Source: Burkholderia sp. Bp8992 (lineage in GTDB: Bacteria > Pseudomonadota > Gammaproteobacteria > Burkholderiales > Burkholderiaceae). Taken from it: a stretch of DNA of 64,000 nt. Below the pieces are notes generated by a model. That model searched no databases, was not told the origin of the DNA, and saw nothing but the letters and a program-made list of their open reading frames with translations. Positions 27,318-36,859 of the stretch are shown here, in pieces; within the stretch, counting starts at the first letter, position 1; every line of letters begins with the position of its first letter. The position numbers and the translations under genes were made by a program. The DNA lies in assembly GCF_003853705.1 (NCBI RefSeq), contig NZ_QTQI01000001.1:248001-312000 (forward strand), read 5' to 3'.

Positions 27318-28862
27318 CTACTGCGCCGAGCCGATCGTGCCCGTCGCGAGCGCGAGTGCGGCGGCCGCCGACAACGCACCGGCGTAGCTGTCGACCTCCG
27401 CGTTCCGGGCCGCGAGCAGCTGGCTCTGTGCGATCGTCGCGTCGGTGACCGAGCCGACGCCGTTGCGGTACGCGGTCAGCGCCGCGTCGTAGCTCGTCTG
27501 CGCGGCATCGACGAGCGCCTTGGCCGCGTCGTGCGACGCGAGGCTCGTCTGCACTGCGTTCTGCGCGGCGACGACCTGGCGTACCGCTTCCTCCTTGGTC
27601 CGCGTGAGGCGGGCAGACGCGCTTTCCGCGTCGTTGCGCGCCTGCATCAGCACGGCCGAGCGCAGGCCGCCGTCGTACAGCGGGATCGTCACGCCGAGGA
27701 ACACGCCGCCGCCGTAGCGGCTGCCGTTCAGGTTGACGGTCGGCGCCTGGTCGCCGATCGCGGGCAGCGCGGAGATGGACGTGCCGCCGCTCGCGTACGA
27801 CGTCGACGCGGACAGGAAGATCTTCGGCATGAATGCGGCTTGAGCCGCCTTGATCTTCGCGCGATTGGCCTTTTCGAGCGCGAACGCGCCCTGCAGGTCG
27901 GGGCGGCGCGCGATCGCGTCCGACACGATCGCGTCGACCGACGAACCGAGTGCGGGCGGTAGCGGCCGCTTCGGCAAGGCGGCGATCGTCGGCTTCGACA
28001 GCGGCGAGATGCCGAGCGCGGAGACGAGCGCGAGGTAGCTGTCGCTTTCCGCGCCGTTCGCCTGCACGAGCGCGAGGTTCGCCTGCGCGCGGTTCTGCGT
28101 CGCCTGCGCGAGCTCGACGACCGTGCCGACGCCATGCTTGAGCCGCGCGCGCGATGCCGCGAGGATCGCATCCGCGTTCGCGAGGCCCTGCTGCGCGCTG
28201 ACGGCGCGCGAGCGTGCGGCCTCGTAGCGGTAGTAGCCGACGGTCACGTCGTGGATCACCTGCTGATGCACCGCGGTGAACGCGACGTTCGACGCGATCG
28301 AGGCCTGTTCGGCCGCCTCGACGCGCGCCGCGCGGCCGCCGAAATCGAACAGCAGCCATTGCAGCGACAGCGCCGAGATCGTGCCGTGCACGGTGGTGTT
28401 GCTCGACGAATCGCCGAGGATCGTCGACGTCGAGCCGTGGTTCGCCTGGTATGCGCCCATCGCGGTCGCCGACAGGCGCGGCAGGTAGGCGGACTTCGCG
28501 AGGCCGACCGCGAGCGCCGCGTTGCGCGCGTCGTTCCAGGCGATGCGGGTGAGCGGGTTCGCCGATTCGGCGAGATCGATCAGTTCGGGCAGCGTGTACG
28601 GATGCGCGGTATCGAGCGTGGCCGGCGGCGAGACCGACGCGAGCGCCGGCGATGCGGGCAGCGTGTAGTCGTGCGCGCCTTGCGCTAACGCGCGCGGCGG
28701 GCCCGGCACGATTTCGCCCGCGACCGACGTTTGCGGCTGCCACGGGCGATCGGATGCCTCCGGCGCCAGGTCGATCGACGACGTCGCGCAGCCGGCCAGC
28801 GCGGCGGCGGTCGCGAGGGCGGCTACGGCGATCGAGGCGGCCGGCGGTTCAGGTCGACGCAT
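27318..28862 (-). CDS. TolC/NodT-family outer-membrane efflux lipoprotein
   Basis: A 514-residue outer-membrane channel. The signal peptide ends in a lipobox ALAGCATSS, so the cysteine would be lipidated. The body has the two TolC-type repeats: YTLPELIDLAESANPLTRIA near the start and GGVFLGVTIPLYDGGLRSAV at the second repeat, with long alanine-rich helices between. It is the last gene of a four-gene operon (ytcA-like, hlyD, fusC, tolC) and overlaps the FUSC gene by 14 bases. Together these would form a tripartite exporter of aromatic acids or drugs; the substrate is not evident. Confidence 0.9.
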   Translation of the reverse strand: MRRPEPPAASIAVAALATAAALAGCATSSIDLAPEASDRPWQPQTSVAGEIVPGPPRALAQGAHDYTLPASPALASVSPPATLDTAHPYTLPELIDLAESANPLTRIAWNDARNAALAVGLAKSAYLPRLSATAMGAYQANHGSTSTILGDSSSNTTVHGTISALSLQWLLFDFGGRAARVEAAEQASIASNVAFTAVHQQVIHDVTVGYYRYEAARSRAVSAQQGLANADAILAASRARLKHGVGTVVELAQATQNRAQANLALVQANGAESDSYLALVSALGISPLSKPTIAALPKRPLPPALGSSVDAIVSDAIARRPDLQGAFALEKANRAKIKAAQAAFMPKIFLSASTSYASGGTSISALPAIGDQAPTVNLNGSRYGGGVFLGVTIPLYDGGLRSAVLMQARNDAESASARLTRTKEEAVRQVVAAQNAVQTSLASHDAAKALVDAAQTSYDAALTAYRNGVGSVTDATIAQSQLLAARNAEVDSYAGALSAAAALALATGTIGSAQ

Positions 28863-30918
28863 GGGGGGCAGGCTCCTTCGGTGTGGCTTGACGGGCGGCG
28901 TCGGCGATCTGCGCGAGCCGTGTGTCGATCAGGTTCAGCAGCGCGTCGCGTGCAGGGTCGATGGGGGCGGCGCCCGGCGGCGGAGCCGTTGGCGCGGGGG
29001 AGGCCGCATGGGGCGCGGCTTCGTCGTCGTGCGGTTCGGTCACGCGCGAGAGTTGCGCGCCGATCGCCGCGTCGCCGGGCTGGCGTTCGGCGAGCAGGAA
29101 CAGCGGGCCCTCGATCGCACCGAGTTCCGCAAGGGCGCGCCGTCGCGTGGCGAGCCACGTCGCGGCCGGCCGCACCCACGATGGTTCGTAATGGACCAGG
29201 CCGAGTTCCTGCGAGATCGCCCCGTGACGCGCGAACGCCTCGGCCGCGAGCGCGCGCCGTTCGGCCGGTTGCGCGATCTGCGCGATGCGCCGCCACTGGT
29301 CGAGCAGCGCGGCGAACGCGACGTCGATCTGCTTGCCGATGCTGACGGGCCAGATGCGCGTGAACACGAGATACACGACGAAGTTGCCGAGCAGGATGCC
29401 GATCGTGCGGTCGCGTGCGATCGTGAGGTCGAAGCCGGGGCCGGCGCCCTGGATCACGCACAGGAAGAACGCGAACGCGATCTGGAAGCCCGCATACGCG
29501 ATGCGCGGCGAGCCGAAGGCGATCCACGCGGACAGCCACGCACCGGCGAACACCAGCGCCATCAGGTGGCCGACCGACGACAGCGCCGGCACGACGAACA
29601 CGAGCGCGGCGGTGCCGAGCAGCGCGCCGATCATGCAGCCGAAGATCCGCAGCGTGAGCTTCTCGACCGTTTCGGCCGTCGAGCCGAGCGACACGATGTA
29701 GCAGGTAACGACGCAGGTATGGATGCCCGACCAGTCGAGCTGCGAGTACAGCAGATAGCAGAAGATCGCCGCGGCGGTCGTCTTCAGCGCACAGCGGATG
29801 TGGTCGGGATTGGTGCGTGCGTCGGGCAGGAAGAAGCCGCCGCGCGGGGCCGGTGCGGCAGTGGGTGCTTCGTGCGTGGCTGCGGGGGCGGCGGGCGTCG
29901 TGCCGGCCGCAGCCTCCGTCGCTGCATCGGCCGTCGGGGCCGTCGCGCCCGGCTCCGCGAAGTGCATGATCGCTGCCTTGAGATCGGTCGCGGCGATGCG
30001 CGCGAGCGGCGGCAGCGCATCGACGGGCGGCAGCGCGAGCGTCACGTCGACCGGGTAGCCGCCGCGTTCGAGAATGGCGGCCATCTCGTCGAGCGTCGCG
30101 GCGATCGGCGTGGCGAACGCATCGGGCAGCCATGCGTCCGGTTCGCGATCGGCCAGCGCGACGCCGACCATCAGCGCGGTGCTCGACGCGATGGCCTGCC
30201 GCAGCGCCGCGAAGTCGGCGGCGGTCGACGAGCCTTCGAGCTTCGACAGCTTGAGCCATGTGAGCAGCTGCTTGTCGCCTTCGCGCAGGCTCGCGTCGAA
30301 TGCGGCACGTGCATCGTCGTCGCCGCGCAGTCGCCGTGCGGCGAGCCGCAGCCGCTTCGCGAGCTGCGCGTGCGCAAGCGTGCGCGGCGACGGCGCGATC
30401 AGCAGGTTGACGACGATCGCCACGCCGACGGGAATCGCGATCGTCAGCCAGATGTACAGCAACGCGCGGGTGGCGGCTTCGCCGAACGGTGCGAGGCCGA
30501 GCTGGTCGAGCCCGAAGCCGACGATCATCGCGAGGATCGCGCCCACCGGGCGCAGCTTGCTGGCGGACGTCAGGTACAGGAGGGCGACCGACAGCACGGC
30601 CATGCACGCGACCCGCAGGATCGAATAGTCGATGCTGAAGATCGCGATGCCGAGCACGAGCCCGATCACGATCGTGACGATCAGCAGCAGCGCGGCCGCG
30701 AGCACGACGCTCGTCACGCGGTCGGCGCGGATCATGAAGAACACGACGTACGCGGAAAGTGCGGCTTCGGGCGTGCCGTACGCGGCCGTCACGAGCGCGG
30801 TCAGCGCGCAGATCAGCGCGACGCGCACGGCGATGGCCATGCGCCCCGGAAACGGCGCGAGCAGTCGCAGGACTTCGCGCGGTCCCGGCGCGCGAACGTC
30901 AGCGGCAGGCAGTGCCAT
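28849..30918 (-). CDS. FUSC/AaeB-family inner-membrane exporter
   Basis: A 689-residue protein of the fusaric-acid-resistance/AaeB family. Two blocks of membrane helices (about residues 30-170 and 350-510) flank soluble regions. Typical segments are MAIAVRVALICALTALVTA and LRIFGCMIGALLGTAALVFV. The start at 30918 follows GAGGTCCGGC and overlaps the hlyD stop by 20 bases. It works with the neighbouring HlyD adaptor and TolC-type channel to export p-hydroxybenzoate-like acids or fusaric acid; assignment beyond the family is inference. Confidence 0.9.
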   Translation of the reverse strand: MALPAADVRAPGPREVLRLLAPFPGRMAIAVRVALICALTALVTAAYGTPEAALSAYVVFFMIRADRVTSVVLAAALLLIVTIVIGLVLGIAIFSIDYSILRVACMAVLSVALLYLTSASKLRPVGAILAMIVGFGLDQLGLAPFGEAATRALLYIWLTIAIPVGVAIVVNLLIAPSPRTLAHAQLAKRLRLAARRLRGDDDARAAFDASLREGDKQLLTWLKLSKLEGSSTAADFAALRQAIASSTALMVGVALADREPDAWLPDAFATPIAATLDEMAAILERGGYPVDVTLALPPVDALPPLARIAATDLKAAIMHFAEPGATAPTADAATEAAAGTTPAAPAATHEAPTAAPAPRGGFFLPDARTNPDHIRCALKTTAAAIFCYLLYSQLDWSGIHTCVVTCYIVSLGSTAETVEKLTLRIFGCMIGALLGTAALVFVVPALSSVGHLMALVFAGAWLSAWIAFGSPRIAYAGFQIAFAFFLCVIQGAGPGFDLTIARDRTIGILLGNFVVYLVFTRIWPVSIGKQIDVAFAALLDQWRRIAQIAQPAERRALAAEAFARHGAISQELGLVHYEPSWVRPAATWLATRRRALAELGAIEGPLFLLAERQPGDAAIGAQLSRVTEPHDDEAAPHAASPAPTAPPPGAAPIDPARDALLNLIDTRLAQIADAARQATPKEPAPHAST

Positions 30919-31948
30919 GCCGGACCTCGACGATCGCGCTGGCGCCGACGCGCACGAGCCTGGCATCGGGTTCGTCGAGCTTCACGCGCACCGGGAAGCG
31001 TTGCGCGACGTGCACCCAGTTCACCGAGTTCTGCACGATCGGCAGCGAGCGCGGCAGGTTGATGCGCGCGCTGTCCGCGATGCCGGCGCCGATGCCGACG
31101 ACCTTGCCCGTGAGCGGGCGGCTGCGGTCGATCATCGAGTAGACGGTCGCGCAATCGCCGACCGCGATGCGGCTCAGCGCCGTCTCGCGGAAATTGCCGA
31201 CAGCGAACCATTCGCGCGCGTCGATCAGCGTGAAGATCGACTGGTTCGGCGCGAGGGTTTCGCCGGCGAGGACGCTCAGGCCCGTCACGAGCCCGTCGTG
31301 CGGCGCGCGCACGACCGTATCGTCGAGCGCATGCTGCGCGCGGGCGAGCGCGGCTTCGCGCGCATGCAGCGTCGCGATCGCGTCGGCTTCGTCGCCGATC
31401 GTCTGCGCGGATGCACGCTGCTGCTCCTGTGCCTGCGCGAGCGACACGGACGCGTCGCGCTGGCGGACCTTCGCCTGGTCGAACTGCTGCGCGCTGACAT
31501 AGCCTTGCGCGGCGAGCGGCGCGAGCCGGTTCACGTCGCGCGTGGCGAGATCGTGGTTCTGCGTCGCGCGCTTGACCTGCTCGGCGGCGACGGACGCGTT
31601 CGAGCGCTCGCCGATCAGCGAACGGCGGCGCGTGTCGAGCGACGCGCGCGCGAGTTCGACGTCGGCCTGCGCCTGCGCAACCGTCAGCCGGTACGGCACG
31701 GGATCGATTTCGTACAGCAGGTCACCCTTCGCGACGCGCTGGTTCTCGTGCACCGCGAGCTGGACGATGCGTCCGCCGACTGGCGATGCGACGTGCACGA
31801 CGTCCGCGTCGATCGACGCGTCGTCGGTGGACGGGTAGGCGGTCGTGCGGCAGTACGCATACACGAGCGCGGCGATGCCGAGCGCGACGATCGCGAGTGC
31901 GATCACGCGGCCCTTCACGGAGGGGCGGGGGAGTCCGGCGGCCTTCAT
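30899..31948 (-). CDS. HlyD-family periplasmic adaptor (EmrA/AaeA type)
   Basis: A 349-residue membrane-fusion protein. One N-terminal helix (VIALAIVALGIAALVYAYC) is followed by the biotinyl-lipoyl half-motif DADVVHVASPVGGRIVQLAV, a long coiled-coil hairpin (about 90-200), the second lipoyl half (VVRAPHDGLVTGLSVLAGE) and a beta-barrel. It links the FUSC inner-membrane protein to the TolC-like channel. Its start overlaps the preceding gene's stop (ATGA), so the operon is tightly coupled. Confidence 0.92.
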   Translation of the reverse strand: MKAAGLPRPSVKGRVIALAIVALGIAALVYAYCRTTAYPSTDDASIDADVVHVASPVGGRIVQLAVHENQRVAKGDLLYEIDPVPYRLTVAQAQADVELARASLDTRRRSLIGERSNASVAAEQVKRATQNHDLATRDVNRLAPLAAQGYVSAQQFDQAKVRQRDASVSLAQAQEQQRASAQTIGDEADAIATLHAREAALARAQHALDDTVVRAPHDGLVTGLSVLAGETLAPNQSIFTLIDAREWFAVGNFRETALSRIAVGDCATVYSMIDRSRPLTGKVVGIGAGIADSARINLPRSLPIVQNSVNWVHVAQRFPVRVKLDEPDARLVRVGASAIVEVRHGTACR

Positions 31949-32238
31949 GCGAACGGCCCCGTGCCGGCGAGCCAGACGATCACGGCGACCACGAGCCCGA
32001 TCGCGGTGCAGACGGCGAGCTGGTAAGGCACGGTGGAAGCCCAGCCGGTCGCGACGAACACGCGGTGCGCGACGATCGCGCCGATGACGCCGACGATCGC
32101 ACTGACGAGCCAGAGGGGGAAATACGCGCCGAACAGCACGTACGACGGTGCGCCGCGCGATGCGCAGCCCGCGAGCGGCAGGGCGGGCGCCAGGACGGCG
32201 GCAACGCGCAGGCGCGCGCGCGGCGTTGTTTTTCTCAT
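31945..32238 (-). CDS. YtcA-like small membrane lipoprotein
   Basis: A 97-residue protein with a signal peptide and lipobox (PALPLAGCASRG) followed by two hydrophobic segments (YFPLWLVSAIVGVIGAIVAH and YQLAVCTAIGLVVAVIVWLA). Small proteins of this YtcA type commonly precede HlyD/FUSC exporter genes. Function unknown, probably structural in the pump. First gene of the operon; the ATG at 32238 is the natural start. Confidence 0.8.
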   Translation of the reverse strand: MRKTTPRARLRVAAVLAPALPLAGCASRGAPSYVLFGAYFPLWLVSAIVGVIGAIVAHRVFVATGWASTVPYQLAVCTAIGLVVAVIVWLAGTGPFA

Positions 32239-32620
32239 GGTGTGACGAGCTCGACGTTGGGGGTGGATGCCGGGCGCGGCGCAATGTGGATCGTCGCGAC
32301 CGGCCGGGCCGCGACGACGATCCCTGGATACGGAGCCGATCATAAATCAGCGCGATATGGATCGCCAGCCATCCGGCATGCATACGCGGCACGGGCCGTG
32401 GCCGGTCGCGGGCGCACCGGCGATCGTGCCGGCTCGTCCGGTCGCGCGTTTCCGCGGCAACGGTCCGATCGCCGCGATTCTGCCAGCGCACGCTCGCGCA
32501 GGGTTGCTGGCAGACTGTAAAGAATCGTCAGACTAACGAGGAATGGCGGCATTTGCCGTGCCGGCGTAGCGGAATCGGCGCACACGCGGGCGATTGCATC
32601 TCGAATGCGTGCGAATCCGG
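32239..32620. other. Intergenic region upstream of the efflux operon
   Basis: About 380 bases with no convincing gene. It must hold the operon promoter. I see no clear sigma-70 boxes or LysR-type T-N11-A site that I could defend. The LysR remnant that ends at 32621 suggests the region once had a dedicated regulator next door. Confidence 0.5.
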
Positions 32621-33000
32621 TCAGTCGGGCTGGCTGCGGGCAGCCCCGACGAGCGGGTCGACGAGATCGCGCGCGAAGCGCGGCAGTGCATCGAGATCGG
32701 CGACGCAGAGCTGCAGCTCGCGTTCGGCCCAGTCGTCCTCGAGCGCGACGACGCGCAGCGCCATCGTCTTCGCATGGCGGCGTGCGGTGCCTTCGGGCAG
32801 CGCGCCGACACCGACGTTCGCCTCGATCATCCGGCAGGCTGCCTCGAAGCTGTTGACCTGGATGCGCCGGCGCAGCGTGCGCTGCACGTCGGCGGCCGCG
32901 CGCTTCAGGAAATTGTGGATCGCGCTCGCTTCGGACAGGCCGATGAAATCATGGTCGAGCGTCGCGGCGAACGGCGTCGAGGCCTGGCCGGCGAGCGAAG
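32621..33000 (-). pseudogene. LysR-type regulator remnant, C-terminal half only
   Basis: About 125 residues match the C-terminal effector-binding lobe of LysR regulators: FAATLDHDFIGLSEASAIHN, NSFEAACRMIEANVGVGALP and ALEDDWAERELQLCVADLDA. The frame stays open upstream but the sequence above about 33000 shows no LysR features in any frame, and the DNA-binding domain is missing. So this is a truncated remnant, cut where the metallophosphoesterase upstream region begins. It lies just upstream of the efflux operon, which such LysR proteins usually control. Confidence 0.75.
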
Positions 33001-33164
33001 CCGCACGGCGCTCCACCGGCGGCCGCGACCGGTCGTCATGGCCGGGATCTGTGTACCATCGTGCGTAGGGTGCGACGTGCGGCACGCGGGGCATCACGAT
33101 CCCGTGCGGCGCGCGGCGCGCGGCGCGGAAGCGGTATCGGTATCGCAACGAAGGTGAGCGTTCC

Positions 33165-34310
33165 ATGCGAAGTTTCTTTGTCCGGTTCATTGCAATCGGC
33201 GTGCTGTTCCATCTGTACGTCGGGATGCGGATCATTCCCGATGCGTTCGCGTCGCCGGTCGCGCGCACGATCGCGGCGCTCGTGCTGGCGAGTTTCGTCG
33301 TGCTGATTCCGGTCGGCATGTTCTCGCGCCGCTTCGACGAAGGCTGGGCCGCGACGCTGGTCGGCTGGGCCGGCGCGCTCGCGATGGGTTTCTTTTCGTC
33401 GCTGCTGGTGCTGACGTTCCTGCGCGATTGCTTGCTGCTCGGCGTGGTCGCGTGGCGACATCTCGGGCACGACGGCGCGTGGAGCGGCGCCGCGGCCGAC
33501 ACGGCGCTCGGCGTGCTGGTGGCCGCGGTGCTCGTCACGGCGATCGGGTTCGTCGGAGCGCGCCGCACGGCGGCGGTCAAGCGCGTGTCGATTCCGGTCG
33601 CGGGGCTGCCGGCGGCGCTCGACGGGCTGTCGATCGTGCAGCTGTCCGACATCCACGTCGGGCCGACGATCAAGCGGCCGTATATCGAACGGATCGTGCG
33701 CGCGGTCAATGCGCTCGACGCCGATCTGGTGGTCGTGACGGGCGACGTGGTGGACGGCTCGGTCAAGCGCCTGCGCGACCACACGACGCCGCTCGGCCGG
33801 ATGCGGTCGCGGCACGGCAGCTTCCTCGTGACCGGCAACCATGAGTACTACGCGGGCGCACATGCGTGGATCGACGAATTCCGCCGCATCGGGCTGACGG
33901 TGCTGCTGAACGAGCACGTGCTGATCGAGCACGACGGCGCACGCGCGGTGCTCGCGGGCGTGACCGATTTCACGGCCGGCGGGTTCGATCCCGCGCATCG
34001 CAGCGACCCCGCGCAGGCGCTGGCGGGTGCGCCGCGCGATGTCGCCACGAAGATCCTGCTCGCGCACCAGCCGCGCAGCGCGGAAGCGGCGAACCGCGCG
34101 GGTTACACCGTGCAGCTGTCGGGCCACACGCACGGCGGGCAGTTCCTGCCGTGGCCGCCGTTCGTGCGGATGCAGCAGCCGGTGATCGGCGGGCTGAACC
34201 GCTTCGGCGACATGTGGCTCTATACGAGCCGCGGCACCGGATACTGGGGGCCGCCGAACCGCTTCGGCGTGCCGTCTGAAATCACGCTGATCCGGTTGAC
34301 GCGAGGTTAG
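33165..34310 (+). CDS. Membrane-anchored calcineurin-like metallophosphoesterase
   Basis: A 381-residue protein with an N-terminal region of about four membrane helices (residues 1-130) and a cytosolic-side or periplasmic phosphoesterase domain. The metal-binding motifs are complete: SDIHVGP (about 161), VVTGDVVDG, VTGNHEYY (about 222), LLAHQPRS and SGHTHGGQF (about 320). It resembles YkuE/YaeI phosphodiesterases, some of which hydrolyse UDP-diacylglucosamine-type or phospholipid substrates. Its stop codon is the first base triplet of palindrome copy 2. Confidence 0.9.
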   Translation: MRSFFVRFIAIGVLFHLYVGMRIIPDAFASPVARTIAALVLASFVVLIPVGMFSRRFDEGWAATLVGWAGALAMGFFSSLLVLTFLRDCLLLGVVAWRHLGHDGAWSGAAADTALGVLVAAVLVTAIGFVGARRTAAVKRVSIPVAGLPAALDGLSIVQLSDIHVGPTIKRPYIERIVRAVNALDADLVVVTGDVVDGSVKRLRDHTTPLGRMRSRHGSFLVTGNHEYYAGAHAWIDEFRRIGLTVLLNEHVLIEHDGARAVLAGVTDFTAGGFDPAHRSDPAQALAGAPRDVATKILLAHQPRSAEAANRAGYTVQLSGHTHGGQFLPWPPFVRMQQPVIGGLNRFGDMWLYTSRGTGYWGPPNRFGVPSEITLIRLTRG

Positions 34311-34598
34311 GGCCTGTTCCCGCTAATAACGGGCTTGCGCTGACCCCCAGAAGGGCCGAGCGCAAGGATTGCGACGAAGCGAATACTCGACGTATTCGTG
34401 AGGAGCATGACGCGGCGATCGGCCCTTCTGGGGGCCAGCCCTACGAATGAATTTTTCCAAACAGGGGAACGTGCCTTGCCGGCCGCATTGCGGCGTCGCG
34501 CGTCGCTTGTCTGGCTCGGCCAAACGGCGCTCCTTGCTTCTTGCACTGCGGCCGGCAAGGCACGTTCGCAAGCCCGTTATTAGCGTGAACAGGCCCTA
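34308..34598. repeat. Nested palindromic element, copy 2 (inverted relative to copy 1)
   Basis: The outer 32-bp inverted repeat (34308-34339 with 34567-34598) has one mismatch and begins TAGGGCCTGTTCCCGCTAAT. Hairpin 1 pairs 34344-34359 with 34419-34434 (16 bp) and carries GAATAC-TCGAC-GTATTC at its tip. Hairpin 2 pairs 34467-34487 with 34547-34567 (21 bp, perfect) and carries GCTTGTCTGGCTCGGCCAAA at its tip. Both tips match the reverse complement of copy 1, in reversed order, while the paired stems differ completely in sequence. Only AGGGCCTGTT/AACAGGCCCT at the very ends and the tips are shared. It fills the gap between two convergent genes. Confidence 0.9.
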
Positions 34599-34608
34599 CC
34601 GGCAACGA

Positions 34609-35196
34609 TTACTCGATGCGAGCGATATCGTCGAAATCGAAGCGCGGGCTGCGCGGGAACAGGCCGGCCGGATCGCCGTAGCCGAGGTTCACGAGGAAGT
34701 TGCTCTTGACCGTGGTGCCCGCGAAGAATTCGGCATCGACCTTCGCGCCGTCGAAGCCCGACATCGGGCCCGCGTCGAGACCGAGCGCGCGGGCGGCCAG
34801 GATCAGGTATGCGCCCTGCAGCGACGCGTTGCGGAACGTGGTGGCCTGGATCAGCGCATCGTTGCCGGCGAACCAGCTGCGCGCGTCGGCATGCGGGAAC
34901 AGGCGCGGCAGGTGCTCGTAGAACGCGTAATCCATCCCGACGATCACGGTGACGGGCGCGGCCATCGTCTTCGCGAGGTTGCCTTCGGACAGCGCGGGTT
35001 TCAGGCGCGCCTTCGCTTCGGGCGACTTGACGAACAAGAAGCGCGCGGGGCTCGAGTTCGCCGACGTCGGGCCGAATTTCGTCAGGTCGATCAGCCGGTG
35101 CAGCAACGCGTCGTCGACGGGTTTGTCCTGCCATGCGTTGTGCGTGCGGGCGGAGAGAAACAGTTGGTCGAGGGCGGAATCGGAGAGCGTCGTCAT
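34609..35196 (-). CDS. Nitroreductase family protein, RutE-like
   Basis: A 195-residue FMN enzyme of the nitroreductase fold, closest to malonic semialdehyde reductase Rut[60 protein letters not shown]. RutE reduces malonic semialdehyde in pyrimidine breakdown, but no other rut gene is near, so a general NAD(P)H reductase role is equally possible. The ATG at 35196 was preferred over a longer frame to 35316 that adds a non-conserved arginine-rich lead. Confidence 0.87.
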   Translation of the reverse strand: MTTLSDSALDQLFLSARTHNAWQDKPVDDALLHRLIDLTKFGPTSANSSPARFLFVKSPEAKARLKPALSEGNLAKTMAAPVTVIVGMDYAFYEHLPRLFPHADARSWFAGNDALIQATTFRNASLQGAYLILAARALGLDAGPMSGFDGAKVDAEFFAGTTVKSNFLVNLGYGDPAGLFPRSPRFDFDDIARIE

Positions 35197-35394
35197 GATG
35201 GGATCCGGGAAGAAAGCGGCCGGGGCGCGCCGGCCGGCGTGGCGGAGAAAAGCGGCGCCCCTCGGCAGGGCGTGCCGCGGCACGCCGCGATGATAGCGTG
35301 ATGCGCGAACGCGCATCGCGGTGCGCGGCGGTTTCCTTTCAGCGGTGAATGAAAGCGCATGGCGGTGCAGGACGCCGTTGGCTAGTATGCAGAC

Positions 35395-36030
35395 ATGTAC
35401 CCATCACGCCATTCCTCGCCCGTTCGTTCCGACATGTCGACACTCGATCTCTTCGCCGATACGCCCGTGCCCGACGTGGACTGGTACCCGGACTGGCTTG
35501 CACGACCCGATGCCGACCGCACGCTCGCCGCGCTGATCGGCGAGGTCGCGTGGCGGCAGGACACGATCCGCACGCCGCGCGGCCGCATTCCGTTGCCGAG
35601 GCTCACCGCGTGGCAGGGCGAGCCGGATGCCGTCTACGTGTACTCGGGAATCCGCAACGTGCCCGCGCCGTGGACGCCGGCCGTGCTCGACCTGAAGCAG
35701 GCGGTCGAGACGACCTGCGGCGCGCGCTTCAACAGCGTGCTGCTCAATCGCTACCGCAACGGGCTCGACAGCCTCGGCTGGCATGCGGACAACGAGCCGG
35801 AACTCGGTGACGAACCGGTGATCGCGTCGGTGAGCCTCGGTGCGATGCGCGTATTCGACCTGCGCCATCGCACGACCGGCGTCACGCATGCGTACCGCCT
35901 CGTGCACGGCAGCCTGCTCGTGATGCGCGGGCGCACGCAGGTCGAATGGCAGCATCGCGTGCCGAAGGCGCCGGGCGTGCAGGGCGAACGCGTCAACCTG
36001 ACGTTCCGGCGCGTGATGTCCGCCGGATAG
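35395..36030 (+). CDS. AlkB-like 2-oxoglutarate/Fe(II) dioxygenase
   Basis: A 211-residue DNA-repair dioxygenase that oxidatively removes alkyl groups from bases. Iron ligands are visible as HAD in [10 protein letters not shown] (about 128) and the distal histidine in [10 protein letters not shown] (about 185); the 2-oxoglutarate arginine is in RVNLTFRRV. The substrate-lid region [11 protein letters not shown] is typical of the bacterial AlkB2/ALKBH2-like group. An in-frame ATG at 35434 ([11 protein letters not shown]) is an equally plausible start. Monocistronic. Confidence 0.9.
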   Translation: MYPSRHSSPVRSDMSTLDLFADTPVPDVDWYPDWLARPDADRTLAALIGEVAWRQDTIRTPRGRIPLPRLTAWQGEPDAVYVYSGIRNVPAPWTPAVLDLKQAVETTCGARFNSVLLNRYRNGLDSLGWHADNEPELGDEPVIASVSLGAMRVFDLRHRTTGVTHAYRLVHGSLLVMRGRTQVEWQHRVPKAPGVQGERVNLTFRRVMSAG

Positions 36031-36333
36031 ATCGCGCCCCGTTTCCGCGATCCACGAATGGCCGATGCAAGCAATCGGTCGCGTATGCGGCACGTTGCCG
36101 CACGAATGCGTCACCGTGCCGCCTGGTAGCGCCCGGAAGCCTGTCCCGTATGGGTTTCAGTCAATCTCGATCGACCGGACGGTTCCGATAGATGAGTGAA
36201 ACCTCTGATGGTGCGTCGCAACAATTATTGATTAGACTGTCGAATAGCAGAAACGCGTCGGCACCCCGGCGCGACCCTTTCGACATGCCCGGAGTGTTGC
36301 CGATACGGCGCGCAAGGGGCAGGAGCAAAACGC
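36031..36333. other. Intergenic region after AlkB-like gene
   Basis: About 300 bases, locally AT-richer around 36190-36245. I see no gene or clear RNA structure; the right end carries the ribosome site of the small gene at 36334. Confidence 0.5.
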
Positions 36334-36540
36334 GTGACCGTACTCGACCCTTCCTTCGAACCCTCGCTGCACGTCTTCGAACAAGACGGCGGATGGCAAT
36401 GGGCGCTGACGGTGAAGCGGGCGACCGGCGTCGGCGTGAAAGTCGTAGCGTTCAGCCGGGAAGGCTTTCGCGGCGAGGCCGAGGCGGTCGCCGCCGGCCA
36501 GCTTGCCCGCGCCGAATACGACGCCGCCGTGACGGCCTGA
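36334..36540 (+). CDS. Small hypothetical protein, 68 residues
   Basis: Starts at GTG 9 bases after AGGAG (36321-36325). The product, VTVLDPSFEPSLHVFEQDGG then WQWALTVKRATGVGVKVVAF, looks like a small single-domain beta protein with a helical C-terminus and no signal or membrane segment. I recognise no family. It lies in the same direction as the secretion genes but 319 bases before gspI and outside the shared promoter motif. Confidence 0.6.
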   Translation: MTVLDPSFEPSLHVFEQDGGWQWALTVKRATGVGVKVVAFSREGFRGEAEAVAAGQLARAEYDAAVTA

Positions 36541-36734
36541 CACCGCCGCGGCGATCCCGCCCGAGGATCGCCTTCGCCGTTTGCCGTTCACCTTTCGCCG
36601 TCCGTTGCCGGACGGTTCTTTCCCGATTCCTTTCCGTTTTCAGCTTTTTGGCCGCCGGCCGCCGCGATGCGCGCAGCGCGCGACTCCGCCTGCGCGGCAC
36701 CGGCACGCCCGTCCGCCCGCGCTTGTCGCGCCGA

Positions 36735-36767
36735 ATGGTCCGTACCATTCGACACGTGCGTGCCATA
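36735..36767 (+). promoter_or_regulatory. Shared regulatory block, site E (upstream of gspI)
   Basis: AATGGTCCGTACC (36734-36746), 13 bases, then GTGCCATA (36760-36767). Same order and spacing as the blocks before the first TPR gene and the adhesin. It lies about 90 bases before the gspI start inside a 319-base non-coding gap, whose remaining sequence shows nothing else. Confidence 0.65.
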
Positions 36768-36859
36768 CGTCGCGCTTAACGTCCGTGCACGGCGTCCGTC
36801 GCGCCGGCGACGCGGCCTGCGCCGCGGTTTGACCGCCGGACGCCGACCCATCGACAAGA

